A stretch of DNA of 64,000 nucleotides from Xylogone sp. PMI_703 (GCA_021399445.1 JAJTUQ010000005.1:186001-250000), one strand, 5' to 3'. Shown: positions 22,634 through 34,518, counted from the stretch's first letter. Numbers and translations: made by a program. Notes: generated by a model not told the origin, from the letters alone.

Positions 22634-25417
22634 TCAAAACGCACAAAATTCGGACAACATATCGTGTAAATCGCTTGGTAGCTCTGGGTAGCTCCAATCA
22701 TCCTCTGGAGAATAGTCCGGGACCCAAGAATTATTTGTTATCGGGTCACGGTTTGGTATATTCTGCAGGGCCGTCATTGTATTAGTCCCCGTTAGGTCAG
22801 GGATAGTTATATAATCCGTACTGGGCAATCGCATATCCGACTGTGTAGGAAGTCGTGACGTATCCGGCATTGGTACATAAGAAGTTTGTGGCTGGGATGT
22901 CTTACTAGAAAGTTCCGTTGACCACCGTGAGATGGCATGGTTGGTACTTGGAGATGGAGTTGGAAGATATTGACTTAAATGGTTACTAGGGTGAGTCCTT
23001 GTCGTATCCAAATCCATGATTTGTGTGGATTGTGGTACTAATGTTTGAAATAAACATCAGAATTATCTCACCTAAAATACGGTGTAAAAGAGTATGTACT
23101 TACTAGTATCATTGCCACTAGGGTCTATTTGTCGTTGTGCAATGCTTCGTTGCCAAGTGTCTAGCTCGAGGCCTACTTGATGATTTCGATGTCTTGATCT
23201 ATCACTAAGGACTTCCTGGTTAGATCTCTCAGAGTTTAGGCAGGCCTCCACCTGCGCTTCGAGTTTTTCTAGGTTCTGTTGCACAGCAGTCTGTATTCCC
23301 CAGAAATCAACACATTTTCGATATGTGAGATGCAGTATCTCGAATCTTGATTTAATAAGATTTCTGTTAGTACCTGGTGGACTAAAAATCCGGTGCACCA
23401 ACTGAACTGCTGAGCCAAGCCAAATAGTGTAAGAGAGAAATGGGTTTATGTAGCGTATATGGTCATCACAGCTCCGGTTGACTATGGTCACGATATTATT
23501 TGCTGCTTCGAAATATTGCCTTAAAGCAAGCATGCCCGTATCGCCTTTGCTTGTAGTGATAGTGAATCGAGCCTGATGTTGTCTTCTATCTTCTACGGTG
23601 TTAGATGATTCTTCCGCTAGCCGAAAAAGTTTGTTATGGCTTCCAAAGACTTCATATCGATGGATCATTAATTTAGCCAGCTGGGTCATGACATAGATGT
23701 TATGGATGGAACAATGCATATGTCTAGGTGAGGTGAACTGACTTGGGTCCCGGGCGTTAAATCCAAGGTACTGGTTTCGATAGCTTAAGTGAGCCGGTAA
23801 AGCCAATTCGAAACAATGAACTGCATTAGAGATTGTCTCCAGGACTTGGCGGGCCTCTTCAACCATGTCTGAACTATCACGATCATGCTTCCTTGATGGT
23901 TTGTAAGGCAAAGACCCGCTTAATTGAGAAGAATTCGGAATGCCTCTTGGGCTTGAGATTCTTTGGGCATCCTTCATTAGAGAATTGATGACAATGAACC
24001 ATGATTTAGATGACTGATTGCCCGAATCTCGTAGCGTTTTCCACCGGGTGGTAATATCGCGGTCCAGGAAACAACTCGGCCTAGGCTGGTTACAAAACCA
24101 GTATTTGTCTTCTACAGGAAGCAGGGTCTCAATCTGGGACCAGTCAACTGCTGTCGGGGTGCGTCTAATTGTCGTAGCGAAGACGTCCATTTCCCATATC
24201 GCCCACCATGCTCGTCGCTTTTCTTCATCATAACACCATCGTTTTGAATCCGTCTCGGCAGAAACTGGTGCTCCTTTCATATCGATCAGATGGAGGTTCA
24301 TTTCATATGCCAGCCTGACACAAGTTCCCAAAGATCTCCATGCTCTTCCTAGGACTCCTTGCGTCAATTGGCAATGGGCACTGATAATACAGGCTTGAAG
24401 AACACACAACGGCGGTGTTTGATCGCCACATTCATTAACGGCCGTATCAATATACTTGAAGGCTAAAGATAGAAAGTTTGCTGCTTGATAGCGGGTCTCA
24501 GAGGGATTGGTTGATCCTATAATGGTGTTCTCGTCGGCGTGGAATCTGACGGCGAATGCTAACATAGCTGCAAGCAACGCATTCAGTTGTGCTGACGATC
24601 CAATAGCCATCAACTTTTCCGTGAAGGTCGGCTCGTGTAATAGGCTTATCACCACCATGTTTTCGAAGTATGTTTTGATCCTGAATTCGTCAGTAGACGA
24701 TATATGAAAGATGCTAATCATCGAAAGATTTACATTTGATCCACAAAAGATTGCGTTACGCCCAATGCAGAACAAGCGTCACGAATGAAGGAGGGTTGCT
24801 GTGTGTTGCCTACTGACTTCCTGGTGGATGAGTTGTGCTCTTTGTTGGTATTTGATATTTCATGCGAAGGGTGTAAGATGAACGACAATTTATGAATGTG
24901 GGTTTGCGGATTTGGCGCCTCCGAATTGCCATGTAACCTCGAGTCTTTACCTCCGTCTCCAGTGCTAGATATCGAAGACTCATGAGAGGCAGCTGCAGAT
25001 GTGCTTCTGTCCTCTACAAACTCAGAAATTACTTGTGAGTATGGCCGGGGTGTCGAGGCATTACTCCCTCCGTCCCCGATGTTTGTTCTCTCACCTCTTA
25101 TCCGTTTTCGTGGGCGTTGTGAGGTGCCTTCATTGCTTAGTCTCCACATCCGATAACTTTGAAACCGTGACAAACCTATCTTTGGGCCTGGCTTTAGGGG
25201 CCTGGATGGATAATCGCATGCTTGAGATGTGTCTTCGCAGACTACACATTGGGGTAATGTGCGATCACTGCAAAGTGTTAATCTCCTGTTTATCCGAGGA
25301 AGATGAGCGACGCACCACTTGACTTTTCGCCTGGGTTGTAAGCCAAATTTAGCTACGACTTCGATGGGTCCCCAGGGTGACTTACTTGCGACAAGGATGG
25401 CAAGATATTTTAGACAT
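22634..25417 (-). CDS. Zn2Cys6 fungal-specific transcription factor
   Basis: Five exons (25417-25386, 25330-25316, 25267-24734, 24680-23104, 23037-22634) sum to 853 residues. Splicing two tiny first exons reconstitutes a perfect zinc cluster beginning MSKISCHPCRKRKVKC and continuing with DRTLPQCVVCEDTSQAC, that is C-x2-C-x6-C-x6-C-x2-C-x6-C. A basic linker follows, then the fungal_trans (middle homology) domain from about residue 190 (YFENMVVISLLHEPTF, RAWRSLGTCVRLAYEMNLHL). A further 48-bp in-frame GT-AG segment (25128-25175) may be an additional intron, giving 837 residues with KPGPKIG joined to TSQRPRKR. Probably a nuclear pathway regulator for the flanking oxygenase genes. A pogo-like transposon ends 97 bp upstream of the start codon. 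Confidence 0.92.
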
Positions 25418-25513
25418 ATGAGGTGCCATCTACCGCTTTATTCCAACGTGCTAAAATACTCAGGAATACACGCCCAGCAGTACAACAGATGCGGGATGAA
25501 GTCGGTACTAGTT

Positions 25514-27653
25514 TTCCCGGCAACTTTCCCACTCCGGCAAATTTCCCACTTTCGGAATGAACACCACCACACTTCCAAATATTATAGCTCAACAACGAAA
25601 GCTCCAATTGCTTCGAAATTAATAAATTAGCTATATTACAATATATAGAATACAATACACTATTTAAATATTAGATATTACGTAATGTTGTTGTGTAATT
25701 GTACGCCCGATCAAAATCGCCTCCATACCCTACCTATGCTAATAACACCATAATACCCACTTAGGAAGCCTTTAGTGCAGCTTTCCTGCGCGTAGAAGCC
25801 TTTTTAGCCTTCCTTTGAGTGGCCAGGAGCTGCTTTTCCAAGGCTCTCCGCATTTGCGCTTCTTCCCTGGCTTGCTTTTTGAGTAGAGCTTCCTTGGCTT
25901 TTTGCTCTTTAACTAGTTGTCGCTCCAATTGCCTTCTAACCTTCTCTGCTTCTAATTGCTCGCGTTTATTCTTTGCGGCTAGCCTTTTAACTATTATAGC
26001 TTCCTTTTTGGCTTCTTCCTGAGCCTCCTTTTCAGCTAATAAGGCCTTAGCTTTGAGGACCTGTTCAGTGCTGAACCACTGGGCCTCACCGGCCTTCTCC
26101 CCACAAAGATTCAGACGTTGAGAGCGTGCGCTCTTCTTTTTTTGCAATTTTAGAGCTCTAACTAAGCCTCTGTTAGAGTGTTGAGCAATACTAAGCTCTG
26201 CTGAGAGCTTATAATTAGTATTCATGATATGCTGTAGCTTGGTGGTGGAGGGGCTACGCATATACGACTTTTGCATGCGTCGAATACCTTTACATGTTAT
26301 AGGAGTTGTGGGGATTGGTTGGCTTGTTGTACAAGGCATATCTGGCTTTGGAAATAACTTTTTAATCATAGCAGAAGATTCAATTGGCCATATGCCAGTT
26401 TTCTCAAAGGCTGAAGTAATGTTTGCAACTGTAAAACTTTGTAGCCAGGAAGGCCAAAACATGCCCCAAAACAGAGTTTTTGACATAGAAACCTTTTCAT
26501 TCCCGTCCTGCATTAGCTTATCTTGTTCGTCTGAATAAGCTAGAGCTAATGGAAGGAATAAGCCAACATCTAGAGGCTGTAAGCGATGTGTGGTATGAGG
26601 TGGAAGAACCATCACAATTATCTTGTAGCTGTCCGCAAAATCGATAAAACGCATATTCACATGGCTAGAATGCCCATCAACAATCAATAGACGATATCTT
26701 CCATTAGCTTGAGCTTTAGTATGAGGCTCAAATACTTGTTCAAGCCATCGGTAGCCTAAAGCGTCACAACTCCACCCATTGGCTGAAGTAGTAAAAAAAG
26801 CCTTATCACCAGGTTTTAAGTCTTCCACCCAATTAGTTCGAAGGTCTTCTGATTCCCCTTGATATATAAGGCCTGGTGGGAGAGCTTTCCCGGTCGCTGA
26901 GATACATGCCAGTATAGTAAGGAACTCCCTACTTCCATCTTGCGCACTGTGAACTCTACCCGATTTAAGGGCTCTGACTGTCATAATTCGTTTAGAAGAC
27001 TTCATAAAGCCCAGCAGGAACCCCTTTTCATCGATATTGTATATGTTTTCAGCCCGAATGCGATGTTTTTCGATGCCAGAGGATAACTATACGGACTTCA
27101 GTTAGTAACTGACTATTGAGACATATACTAGCCTACAACAGATAAAACAACACTTAACTAGTTGATAGAAATGCTCAAATATCGGTTTATATTCGGATTT
27201 AACTCTATGGAAGTCCATATTCCTCAAATAAACACTGGTAATCTCCTCCTTGTGGCGCTTCACAAAATCCCCCACCCAGTTCTTCCCTACAGACCCTTGT
27301 ATTATCTCCTCCGCCAAATTATGAACAATCTGACTGGTTGGTGGCATTCCTCGGTCGGTAAGGTAGTTAATATGCTTGATTAGAACACTCTCTTGAGTGT
27401 TGTTGAGTCGTTGTCTATGGGTAGACATGGCAGTCTTCATGGAGGTGTGTTGACCGTTGTATCGCTTTGCAAGGGTAGTACGCTCAAGGCCATATTTTTT
27501 AGCTGTAGCACTAAAATTAGGCTTCTTTTGCGATTTCAAATCTGCAATCGCCTCTTGAATTGAAGCTTCGTTGACTTTCATATTGGTGGTTGAAGTGTGG
27601 TGGTCAGGGGTAAAAAAGTGGGAAAGTTGCCGGAGTGGGAAAGTTGCCGGGAA
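25514..27653 (-). mobile_element. Fot1/pogo-like DNA transposon (apparently complete)
   Basis: A 2,140-bp element with terminal inverted repeats of about 40 bp. Each end reads TTCCCGGCAACTTTCCCACT followed by CCGGCAA and a second CTTTCCCACTTT-like word, with one base difference between ends. A subterminal CACCACCACACTTC word is also inverted between the ends. The right flank is TA and the left flank TT, consistent with a TA target duplication carrying one mutation. The only gene inside is an intact transposase on the minus strand. Size and layout fit Tc1/mariner superfamily Fot1/pogo elements of fungi. Near-identical ends and an open transposase suggest recent activity. Confidence 0.88.
25761..27581 (-). 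CDS. Pogo/Fot1-type transposase (DDE superfamily)
   Basis: 582 residues in two exons (27581-27159 and 27086-25761) separated by a 72-bp intron with donor GTTAAG and branch site TTACTAAC. The N-terminus has two helix-turn-helix DNA-binding units (psq-like QEAIADLKSQKKPNFSATA and a CENP-B-like QESVLIKHINYLTDRGM...PTSQIV region). The catalytic DDE_1 domain shows YNIDEKGF (first Asp), LLIVDGHSSH (second Asp) and HTTHRLQPLDVGLF (third Asp). The C-terminus is a long Lys/Glu/Ala-rich coiled-coil-like tail. No stop or frameshift interrupts it, so it may be active. It would act in the nucleus, binding the terminal repeats and inserting at TA. Confidence 0.92.
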
Positions 27654-28802
27654 TACGCGTAGAGGGCCGGAAAAGGGCCGGTTTTCGATCCGTGAATCCC
27701 TTACCGACGTATATGTAGGCCAATCGGGTCTATAGGTCTGGGCAAAACCTGGGGAACCACAGCCTGTAACTTTATTATAAAGCCAGCTGTTTGGGTGGCA
27801 CCAAATCTAAAGATGGCCCGTTATTGTGCATAGAGTAAAGAGTAGGTCGAGCTTAAGTTTGAGCTTATTGTCCATCTGTCAAGCCCGTTGCGACTTTTTT
27901 CGATGCCGCTCTCAACAGTGTTGTTTTATTTAGTCAGGTACACATGGTCATCTACAATGAGCATAAATTAAACATGATTAAAATAGTGCAAACCAAGAGT
28001 AGCGAAAATCTTATTCACAACTTCTGCTACAACTATGCTATGAGCATAACGATCCTGAGTTGTCGTTGCTGTCAGGGATATTCATCCTACCCATTGACAT
28101 CAATTTTACGCCCGATAGTGACGATGTGTCTCTCTTGGAACTTGAAAGTGTATTTGAGTCCAGATTGTCAAATTGACTGGGCAAATCATCATAGTCATAC
28201 TTTACGCATACATTATACTAGAAAGGGTGGCATTAGAGAAGTTAGTCCGGGCAAGTTTGGTGTCGTAGTTAGACCGAAATTAGTCCGCCCATCCATTCTG
28301 TGATGAGTTGGAGCGAAGTTATTCCGGTTTTTTCCAGTTGGCGTTTAGTAATTGATAGATCCTGTCAGAGATATTGCTTACGTAATTGGCGTTGGCCAAT
28401 CATAGCTGTAGAAGCTAACGGTCGGTAAAAGAGAAGAGTTTTACCGGTTTACCCCTATGTACAGTACATCATCAAGACTAGCAACGAATAGAGTCTCTGT
28501 ACCATACAATTTATATGTGGAGTAGCCTAACCACTGCGCCATAACCTCTGACAGATCCGCAGGACCTTTGCAATGGAGCGTATCACAAATGGAACGTCAT
28601 TCGTCACTCAGCATATTTTATCTTCTTCGAGGACGCTGCTTGCCAATAATGCCGAAATTCCGGGTGCATCTACTTTCAAATGGGCGGTATAAGAGCACGC
28701 ATGAGAACAAATGGATTGCTCTTTGAGAAACATTATCCTAAAGAGTATGATAATGACTATCTCTTCTGGTGCAAGCGTAAGATAATTCAGCTCAATTTCA
28801 TA
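27654..28802. other. Intergenic region
   Basis: About 1.1 kb between the transposon and the amidohydrolase gene. A 119-codon ORF at 27944 shows no family features. A tRNA A-box-like word lies near 28520-28545 on the minus strand but without a convincing tRNA. The promoter of the amidohydrolase must lie at the right end. Confidence 0.5.
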
Positions 28803-29817
28803 ATGTCTAAGATTGATGTCCATCATCACTTCTATCCTCCGTTCTTCGCAGAAGGTACTTGCATATTCTATCATAGCCAATGGAAATAGCTGATCAACTT
28901 GTCCAGTTCTCGAGAGAGCAGGAGGAGATCCCTCAGGATGGACCATCCCAAAATGGACTCTAGAAGCCGACAAAAGAATGAGTCGCGAAATCGGTTCAGC
29001 AGCGACGATACTTTCTCTTACAGCCCCTGGCGTGTCAATTGAGAAGGACCCAACTGCGCAAGCCCAACTTGCGCGACAAGTAAACGCGTTTGCTGCAAAA
29101 ATCCGCGATTCCGAACCCTCTTCTTACGGCTTCTTCGCGACATTGCCGGACCTACTACACACTAATACCGCATTGGAGGAATTAAAGTACGCACTCGACG
29201 TGCTTGGAGCGGATGGAGTTACTCTCTTTACCCGCTATGGCGAGGATAACCACTACTTAGGCCATCCGGATATCAATCCAATCTGGGAAGAACTTAACCG
29301 GAGAGAAGCTGTTGTTTTTATCCATCCAACTCACGCAGTTGATACCAACTTAATTAATGTTCATCTTCCACAACCCATGTTCGACTACCCGCACGAGACG
29401 GGCCGCACTGCTATAGATTTAATCACCAGCGGCACATTGCGCAGGGTCGCATCTAAATGCAAAATTATTCTCTCCCATGCAGGCGGTACTATTCCCTACC
29501 TGATCGATCGGGTTGCGGGCATGTTGCCATACACACCGTTTAGTGATGGTCGATCAACTGAGGAAATTCGTGAAGAAGCTCGCTCCTTTTACTTCGATAC
29601 TGCCCTATCCTCAAGCAAGCAGACTCTTGATCTATTGTACAGCTTTGCTAAACCTGGGCATATTTTGTTCGGCTCAGACTATCCAAATGCACCATTAGAT
29701 GGGATCAGACTCTATTCATGTTGGTTTGATGCATATCAAGTTCATGGCTCGGGGCTTAGTCATTCAAAGGTCACAAGGGAGGCTACACTAGCCATATTTC
29801 CTAGACTAAGGTCTTAA
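28803..29817 (+). CDS. Amidohydrolase-2 / ACMSD-like decarboxylase
   Basis: Intact 320-residue metal-dependent hydrolase in two exons (28803-28854 and 28907-29817, 52-bp intron). The start [15 protein letters not shown] carries the HxH metal motif at the very N-terminus. Further ligands are visible in [20 protein letters not shown] and [10 protein letters not shown] (metal-binding Asp). This matches aminocarboxymuconate-semialdehyde decarboxylase/gamma-resorcylate decarboxylase-type proteins (about 300-340 residues), which decarboxylate aromatic or ring-cleavage acids using Zn or Mn. The proximity of the zinc-cluster regulator, the phenol-hydroxylase-like gene and the P450 suggests a shared aromatic-acid pathway. 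Exact substrate unknown. Confidence 0.92.
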
Positions 29818-30198
29818 GTGAGTAATTGTATGCTGTTTTGCACTTGTATATAAAGCAATGCATAGCTGCAATCTTTAGAAGTAAAACGCGGTCTTTTAAC
29901 GTTAACGTTGACGCTAACAAGTAACTGTCATTTTAGAGCTTAACTACTGAGGTTAAAGATTTAATGTATTACTGCTCAAGATAAGATCAAGGGTACGGTT
30001 GTACGATTGTATGGTAAGTACTTCAACCGTTATTGTAATAAATTATTGCTACTTCTTCTATAAAGCAGTAAATAATATAATCAGTATAGCAATCTCTGGG
30101 ATGCTCCTAGTCTGAGGGCTCCTGCAATATTGTAGCCCGGATCCCCTTTACGCCTAAATATCAGAGACATATTTTATGAAGATTTATGTTTTATCCCT
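29818..30198. other. Intergenic region (convergent ends)
   Basis: 380 bp between the amidohydrolase stop and the end of the HNH gene. AT-rich 3' flank. No feature seen. Confidence 0.5.
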
Positions 30199-31617
30199 TT
30201 AATAGGCCTTTACATCTAAACCCCAATCTAATCTGAGCTTCAGTAAGTAACTCAGGCCAGTAGATCCATCTGCTTGTATTGCTTTCTGCTCCATATCCAA
30301 AATTATCTTATCGATATACTCCCCCGCAGCAGACAAGTTAAGGATATGACCAATGGCGCGGTGAACGGCAAGAAGACGGGGCGAAGGAGGGTCTATTGTT
30401 CGGTTTTTGGTAAGGTGGAGCGTTCGGGTAACCGGAAGAGTATCTCTTAATGTGATAGAATTGAAAAATGACTCAATTCGGTAAGTATGTGCCGGTTGGT
30501 CTGGAAGAGGGGTGAAAAAGATCTTAAAGTCGCCAAAAAGCCGATTAATTTTTGGAGCAAGAGAAAGGGCATTACGCGGTTGGTCGATATTGGTGCCATT
30601 GATCAAGTGTACAACGCCGTTGTCAAACATATCAAGAATTTGAAGCGCAGCTTGTTTGGAGGAGTTCTAAGTTAAAGTAGGTCAGTTATGACGGGTAATT
30701 CTAGAGCGGCAATGCACATACCAGTTGAGAGTCCGCATCGACCTTCATTAGAGAATGTGGGAGTATGTGAGCCACTTGTAACGTATCGAATTGAGACTCA
30801 TCGGCGGGAAGTAGATTTCCATCATCGTCCCGAGCATTATCACCACTAATCTCTCGCGGTATTCTGCTTCATCTTGATCGAATTTACGCGTCACCACGCA
30901 TCGGTGATGGTCACGGATTAAACAGTCGTTTCGCAAAGCTGATATTCTGGCTGGCGTACCGGCAAACTCTTGGCCTCCGCCTTGCGCTTGCTGTACTGCA
31001 GAGTGATATGCAGGGGAGGGTTGGGGAGTTTTTCGGGTGGATGCTTTCACTGGGGAACGCAAGACGTTAGCATATACCAAGAGGGAGAAAAGGGCAGGCC
31101 TCACAAGGTAGGAAGAAATTCTCGAACAGGTAGTCTGCATAGCCCAAAAGGTCAGAGAGCATCTCCTCCTCAACACCACCATCCTGGAAATTGATATCTT
31201 TATCTTCCTCCATCGACAGATCTACGGACTGGAAAAAGGCACGTAGGAAAATATCCTGAGACTCCTCTGAGCAAGCATACTCATAGGTGTAGCGCACGAG
31301 TGCAGTGCGATCATAATTGCTATTGCTATCCGCATTTTCGTAGTGGCTGATAATTTGGTAAAATCGTCTCTTCGCTCGAGCGCGTTGACTGCTTCTAGTG
31401 TTGGGGTAGCAGAAAAGTTGATGAAATGCTCGAGTGATAATGGATGGCGGCGGTGTTTTGACGGAGGCAGCTGCTTGTTGGTATCAAAATTCTCCAAGTA
31501 TTCTGAAAGGATCGGGTTCATGGCTGTTGTAATCTCGGTCGCAGGAGACAAGAAGATGCCGGCTGTATCCACAATCGCGCGATCATCTGTTTGGTGCGAT
31601 ACTGGTACCTCAGGCAT
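30199..31617 (-). pseudogene. Fungal HNH-endonuclease-domain protein, frameshifted
   Basis: The coding capacity resembles the fungal HNH_2-type hypothetical proteins. An N-terminal segment (LSEYLENFDTNKQLPPSKHR...ALERRDDF) is followed by YEYACSEESQDIFLRAFF, then the nuclease core ISALRNDCLIRDHHRCVVTRKFD...AHILPHSLMKV, and a C-terminal part with MFDNGVVHLINGTNIDQPRNA and NRTIDPPSPRLLAVHRAIGH. Two introns fit (T|GTGAGG...CAG near 31049-31101 and GTATGTGC...TTAG near 30670-30722). However, the frame is lost twice: near 31360 (a T run one base short) and near 30850 (an A missing before TTAGTGG). Restoring one base at each would give an uninterrupted protein. This is therefore either a young pseudogene or two assembly indels. 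The role of these proteins is unknown. Confidence 0.75.
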
Positions 31618-32093
31618 AAACTCAGTCCACTAGGCACTAATAATCCAGTTCTAATTTGAGTCCCAACCCGCCCAAGTACGAACGCCTGGTTCATATGTAC
31701 TCCCAGCAACTACTTCATCTAGAGGAATATGCACAGTAATACGAAGAGATCCCGCGCAACTCTAGGTGTGAAAATTGAGAAAATTCATATTTGCAAGGCA
31801 AACTCCAAAACTCAACATTTGCTTTACATAATTAAGCCAAGCTTCGGAGGTACATCATTGGTGGTTGCCCTTTGGTACGGCGAAGTTGGAGTCTTAACCC
31901 TTTGCACAACTCTAAACTACACTATCTACCAGAATAGACTAAACGGCATTCAAGAAACTGCAGTTATTAGTATTCATTGGTTGGGGGGAAGAAAAACCTC
32001 ATATCATGGTAATATTCGCCGGACTTATGATCACTGTAGGGTCAAGATATGAAAGCTTTTTCATGGAGTAGAACAGTATTTTATTTCGCACCG
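31618..32093. other. Intergenic region
   Basis: About 475 bp without a supportable gene. A 107-codon ORF at 31729 shows no domain. Contains the presumed promoter of the HNH gene and the 3' flank of the small gene at 32.1-32.5 kb. Confidence 0.45.
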
Positions 32094-32500
32094 TTATCTG
32101 CCCAGTCGATTGTCTGCACCCCAGATCATAGGATTTGGATTCTCCGACCTCGGGATAAATGATACATGAGCAACTATTTGAGATGCTACTTCCTGGTACT
32201 TGCCACGGCTTATGATTTTAGCTGTAGAATGGAAAGCAGTGATAATCGCCCCCATGTCTAAAGGACCGGATACGTGACGCTCACAAATGTTTTTCAGCCT
32301 CATGTGGCGAGCATTTTCTATGTGTGGCTATGATTAGATACATACTCGTACCTACCGTCAACCGCACCCGTACCGTCCTGTACGTACACAGGTGGCGCTT
32401 TCTTCACCAATGCAATGGAGTCGGGGTTACTAATTACCCGATTAACAATGATCTCGATCCATAGAATATATGAATGATCTTGTCCAGTCGTCGAAGCCAT
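32094..32500 (-). CDS. Small conserved-looking protein of unknown function
   Basis: A spliced model of 122 residues: exon 1 32500-32356, a short 38-bp intron (GTAGGT...CATAG, with CTAATC branch), exon 2 32317-32094. The phases agree, and the joined product reads as a continuous soluble alpha/beta-type sequence (IEIIVNRVISNPDSIALVKK, VYVQDGTGAVDENARH, SGPLDMGAIITAFHSTAKII, FIPRSENPNPMIWGA). I do not recognise the family. The composition (no low complexity, balanced charge, frame preserved across the intron) argues for a real gene. A start eight codons upstream (32524) is possible. It is divergent from the epoxide-hydrolase-like gene with only 184 bp between starts, suggesting shared regulation. 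Confidence 0.55.
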
Positions 32501-32684
32501 GTGCCGTACGGTCAACGATCTCACCTCGGCTTAATGCTAACCCCGCTCAAGGCTGATGAAGTGAATGAAGCTGTCGATAAGAGGAAGCAGAGCATATATA
32601 GTTGTTTTGAAATTCTGACAAAATGCCCCAAAATCTAATTCGAAAGCAATCAAAGCCTTATTACTTCACTGTAAGCAAGAAGCA

Positions 32685-33792
32685 ATGTCTCGGTCACAAT
32701 ATCGCACATCCGTGACTATCCAATCCCCAGGCAATACCTATTCGTACATCTCTATCCCAAGGTCTCAGCCTGAACGTCCAGTTCTTTTATTCCTCCACGG
32801 ATTTCCCTCCACTTCCCATGACTGGCGTAATCAAATTTCCCACTTCTCCGAGCTTGGCTATGGAATAATTGCGCCGGACCTCTTAGGCTATGGCGGTTCC
32901 TCGAAGCCGCTTGATCCGGAAGCTTATATTGGGAGAAAGATGGCTGCAGATATAAATGCTCTCCTAGACCACGAAAACATTAATGAACCAATTATTGGCA
33001 TAGCCCATGACTGGGGAACGTACCTGCTTAGCCAATTGGCGGTTTATCACGGGGAAAGATTCCAGAAATATGTTTTTCTCAGCACCCCGTACTCGCCACC
33101 CGGGAGAGTGATCGACATTCCAGCTATCAATGCCAGGATGAAGGGTCTAGTAGGGTACGAAACTGTCGGGTATTGGTCATTTCTAGCAGCGCAAGGTTCT
33201 GATGAGATTATCAGAAATAATGTAAGTTACCTCGTTACTGATCTATAATTTCCTTGGAGATGTATGGAAATATAAATTCGAAAGTCGGAACGAGCGAAAA
33301 TTAGTGAAACTGATGAGAATTGATATATAGTGGGAATCATTGTTTGATCTTTGCTATACCAGCGATCCTCAGCTTTGGGCGACACACCTTGGCCCTGAAG
33401 GTGCGCTAAAGCGATTCATCGAATCAGGCTCTACGGCGCCGCTAGCTTCCTGGGTTACAGCCGATGATAAGGCCTTGCATCACACTCTCTTCAATGGAAA
33501 CTACAAACCTCCACTGATGTGGTATAGACGAGCGGTAGCAAACCTGGGTGTCGAGGAAGAGAGAGCTAGGAACCTAAAGAATAGGTTAGACAAGCCGACA
33601 TTGATGGTCACTGGAACGAAAGATGCAGTTGCTCTAACAGCAGTGGCCAAGCAGGTTATGGAACAACTGACGGAAGAAGGATATTTGAAGGTAGTGGGGT
33701 TCGATACAGGACATTGGATCCAATTAGATAAGGCGACAGAGTTAAACCAAGAGCTGGAGACTTTCTTTGGTCAGGAAACAGCAAAATTGTAA
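32685..33792 (+). CDS. Alpha/beta hydrolase, epoxide hydrolase-like
   Basis: Intact 332-residue enzyme in two exons (32685-33221 and 33331-33792, 109-bp intron). The oxyanion-hole motif HGFPSTSHDW (HGxP), the nucleophile elbow GIAHDWGTYL (Asp nucleophile flanked as in soluble epoxide hydrolases/haloalkane dehalogenases) and the C-terminal GHWIQLDK histidine are all visible. The Asp nucleophile, rather than Ser, favours epoxide hydrolase or a related hydrolase over an esterase. Likely cytosolic, opening epoxides such as those produced by nearby P450 or flavin monooxygenases. That functional link is inference from neighbourhood only. Confidence 0.9.
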
Positions 33793-34518
33793 AATAACTG
33801 AATATACTTTTGTTCTATTTAGTAGCGGATAGTCCTGCGTGAATGGCGTCTGGAATACTGCTTCCACTCTTCTGTCTTGACTGAACAAGTTTCAGCTTTG
33901 CGGCTTTTAAAAACTTGGCTCTACTGCAACGAGCGAGATTCTGCCTCTGTAGCTCTACCATTTAAGTGCTCACGTAGGATAATTACGGACTGATAAGTTC
34001 TGAGACGCCAATTAATTCCTTATGGATGGAGCCGTATTGCTCAGACCTCTCCTCGCTGAAGTGATCTAGATTGTGCTCAAGACGAAAACTTACAAAGACT
34101 CGTACATAGTCGCAGAGCAAGAGGAGATCACCGGCTTTCCGACTGCTCCCGAGCAATATCACTATGAGAATCATGGTTAGCAATGCCACCACCATTGAAC
34201 TAGTGTTCGATATGGAATCATTCCAAGGGACATGCATTTCCATTAATAGTAATTTATCCTAGATTCCAAGGTACTACCTGCTATGCGTATACAAATCAGA
34301 TAGGTTATGTCATTATATCGCGTTGCATGAATGAGGTCTCCCATGTCTCAGATAGAATACACCTGATGGCGTATAATTGCTCTTGCCCCTGGATTGCAGT
34401 TTATAAACATAGATATACAACCTTTTGCTTCAAGAGACAATGTGCCATAATACATCTCGTTAATATCAGATAGAAATCAGCGCAACAGCAGGAAATTTGA
34501 AGACACCTAGCAGGTGTG
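33793..34518. other. Intergenic region
   Basis: About 725 bp. A minus-strand ORF (33983-34243) has one hydrophobic segment, but I cannot support it as a gene. The right end is the promoter of the dynamin-like gene. Confidence 0.5.

Noticed and set aside
27944..28303. 119-codon plus-strand ORF between the transposon and the amidohydrolase
   Set aside because: No family motif, and composition like the surrounding intergenic DNA.
28510..28560. tRNA-like A-box (GGCGCAGTGGTTAG on the minus strand)
   Set aside because: No convincing B-box, anticodon arm or complementary acceptor stem could be placed around it, so it is at most a chance match or a worn tRNA-derived fragment.
33983..34243. Minus-strand ORF of 86 codons with one hydrophobic segment, vaguely like a P450 N-terminus
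   Set aside because: Only a membrane-anchor-like stretch and a weak EQYGSI word are seen; no other P450 motif lies downstream. Insufficient support.
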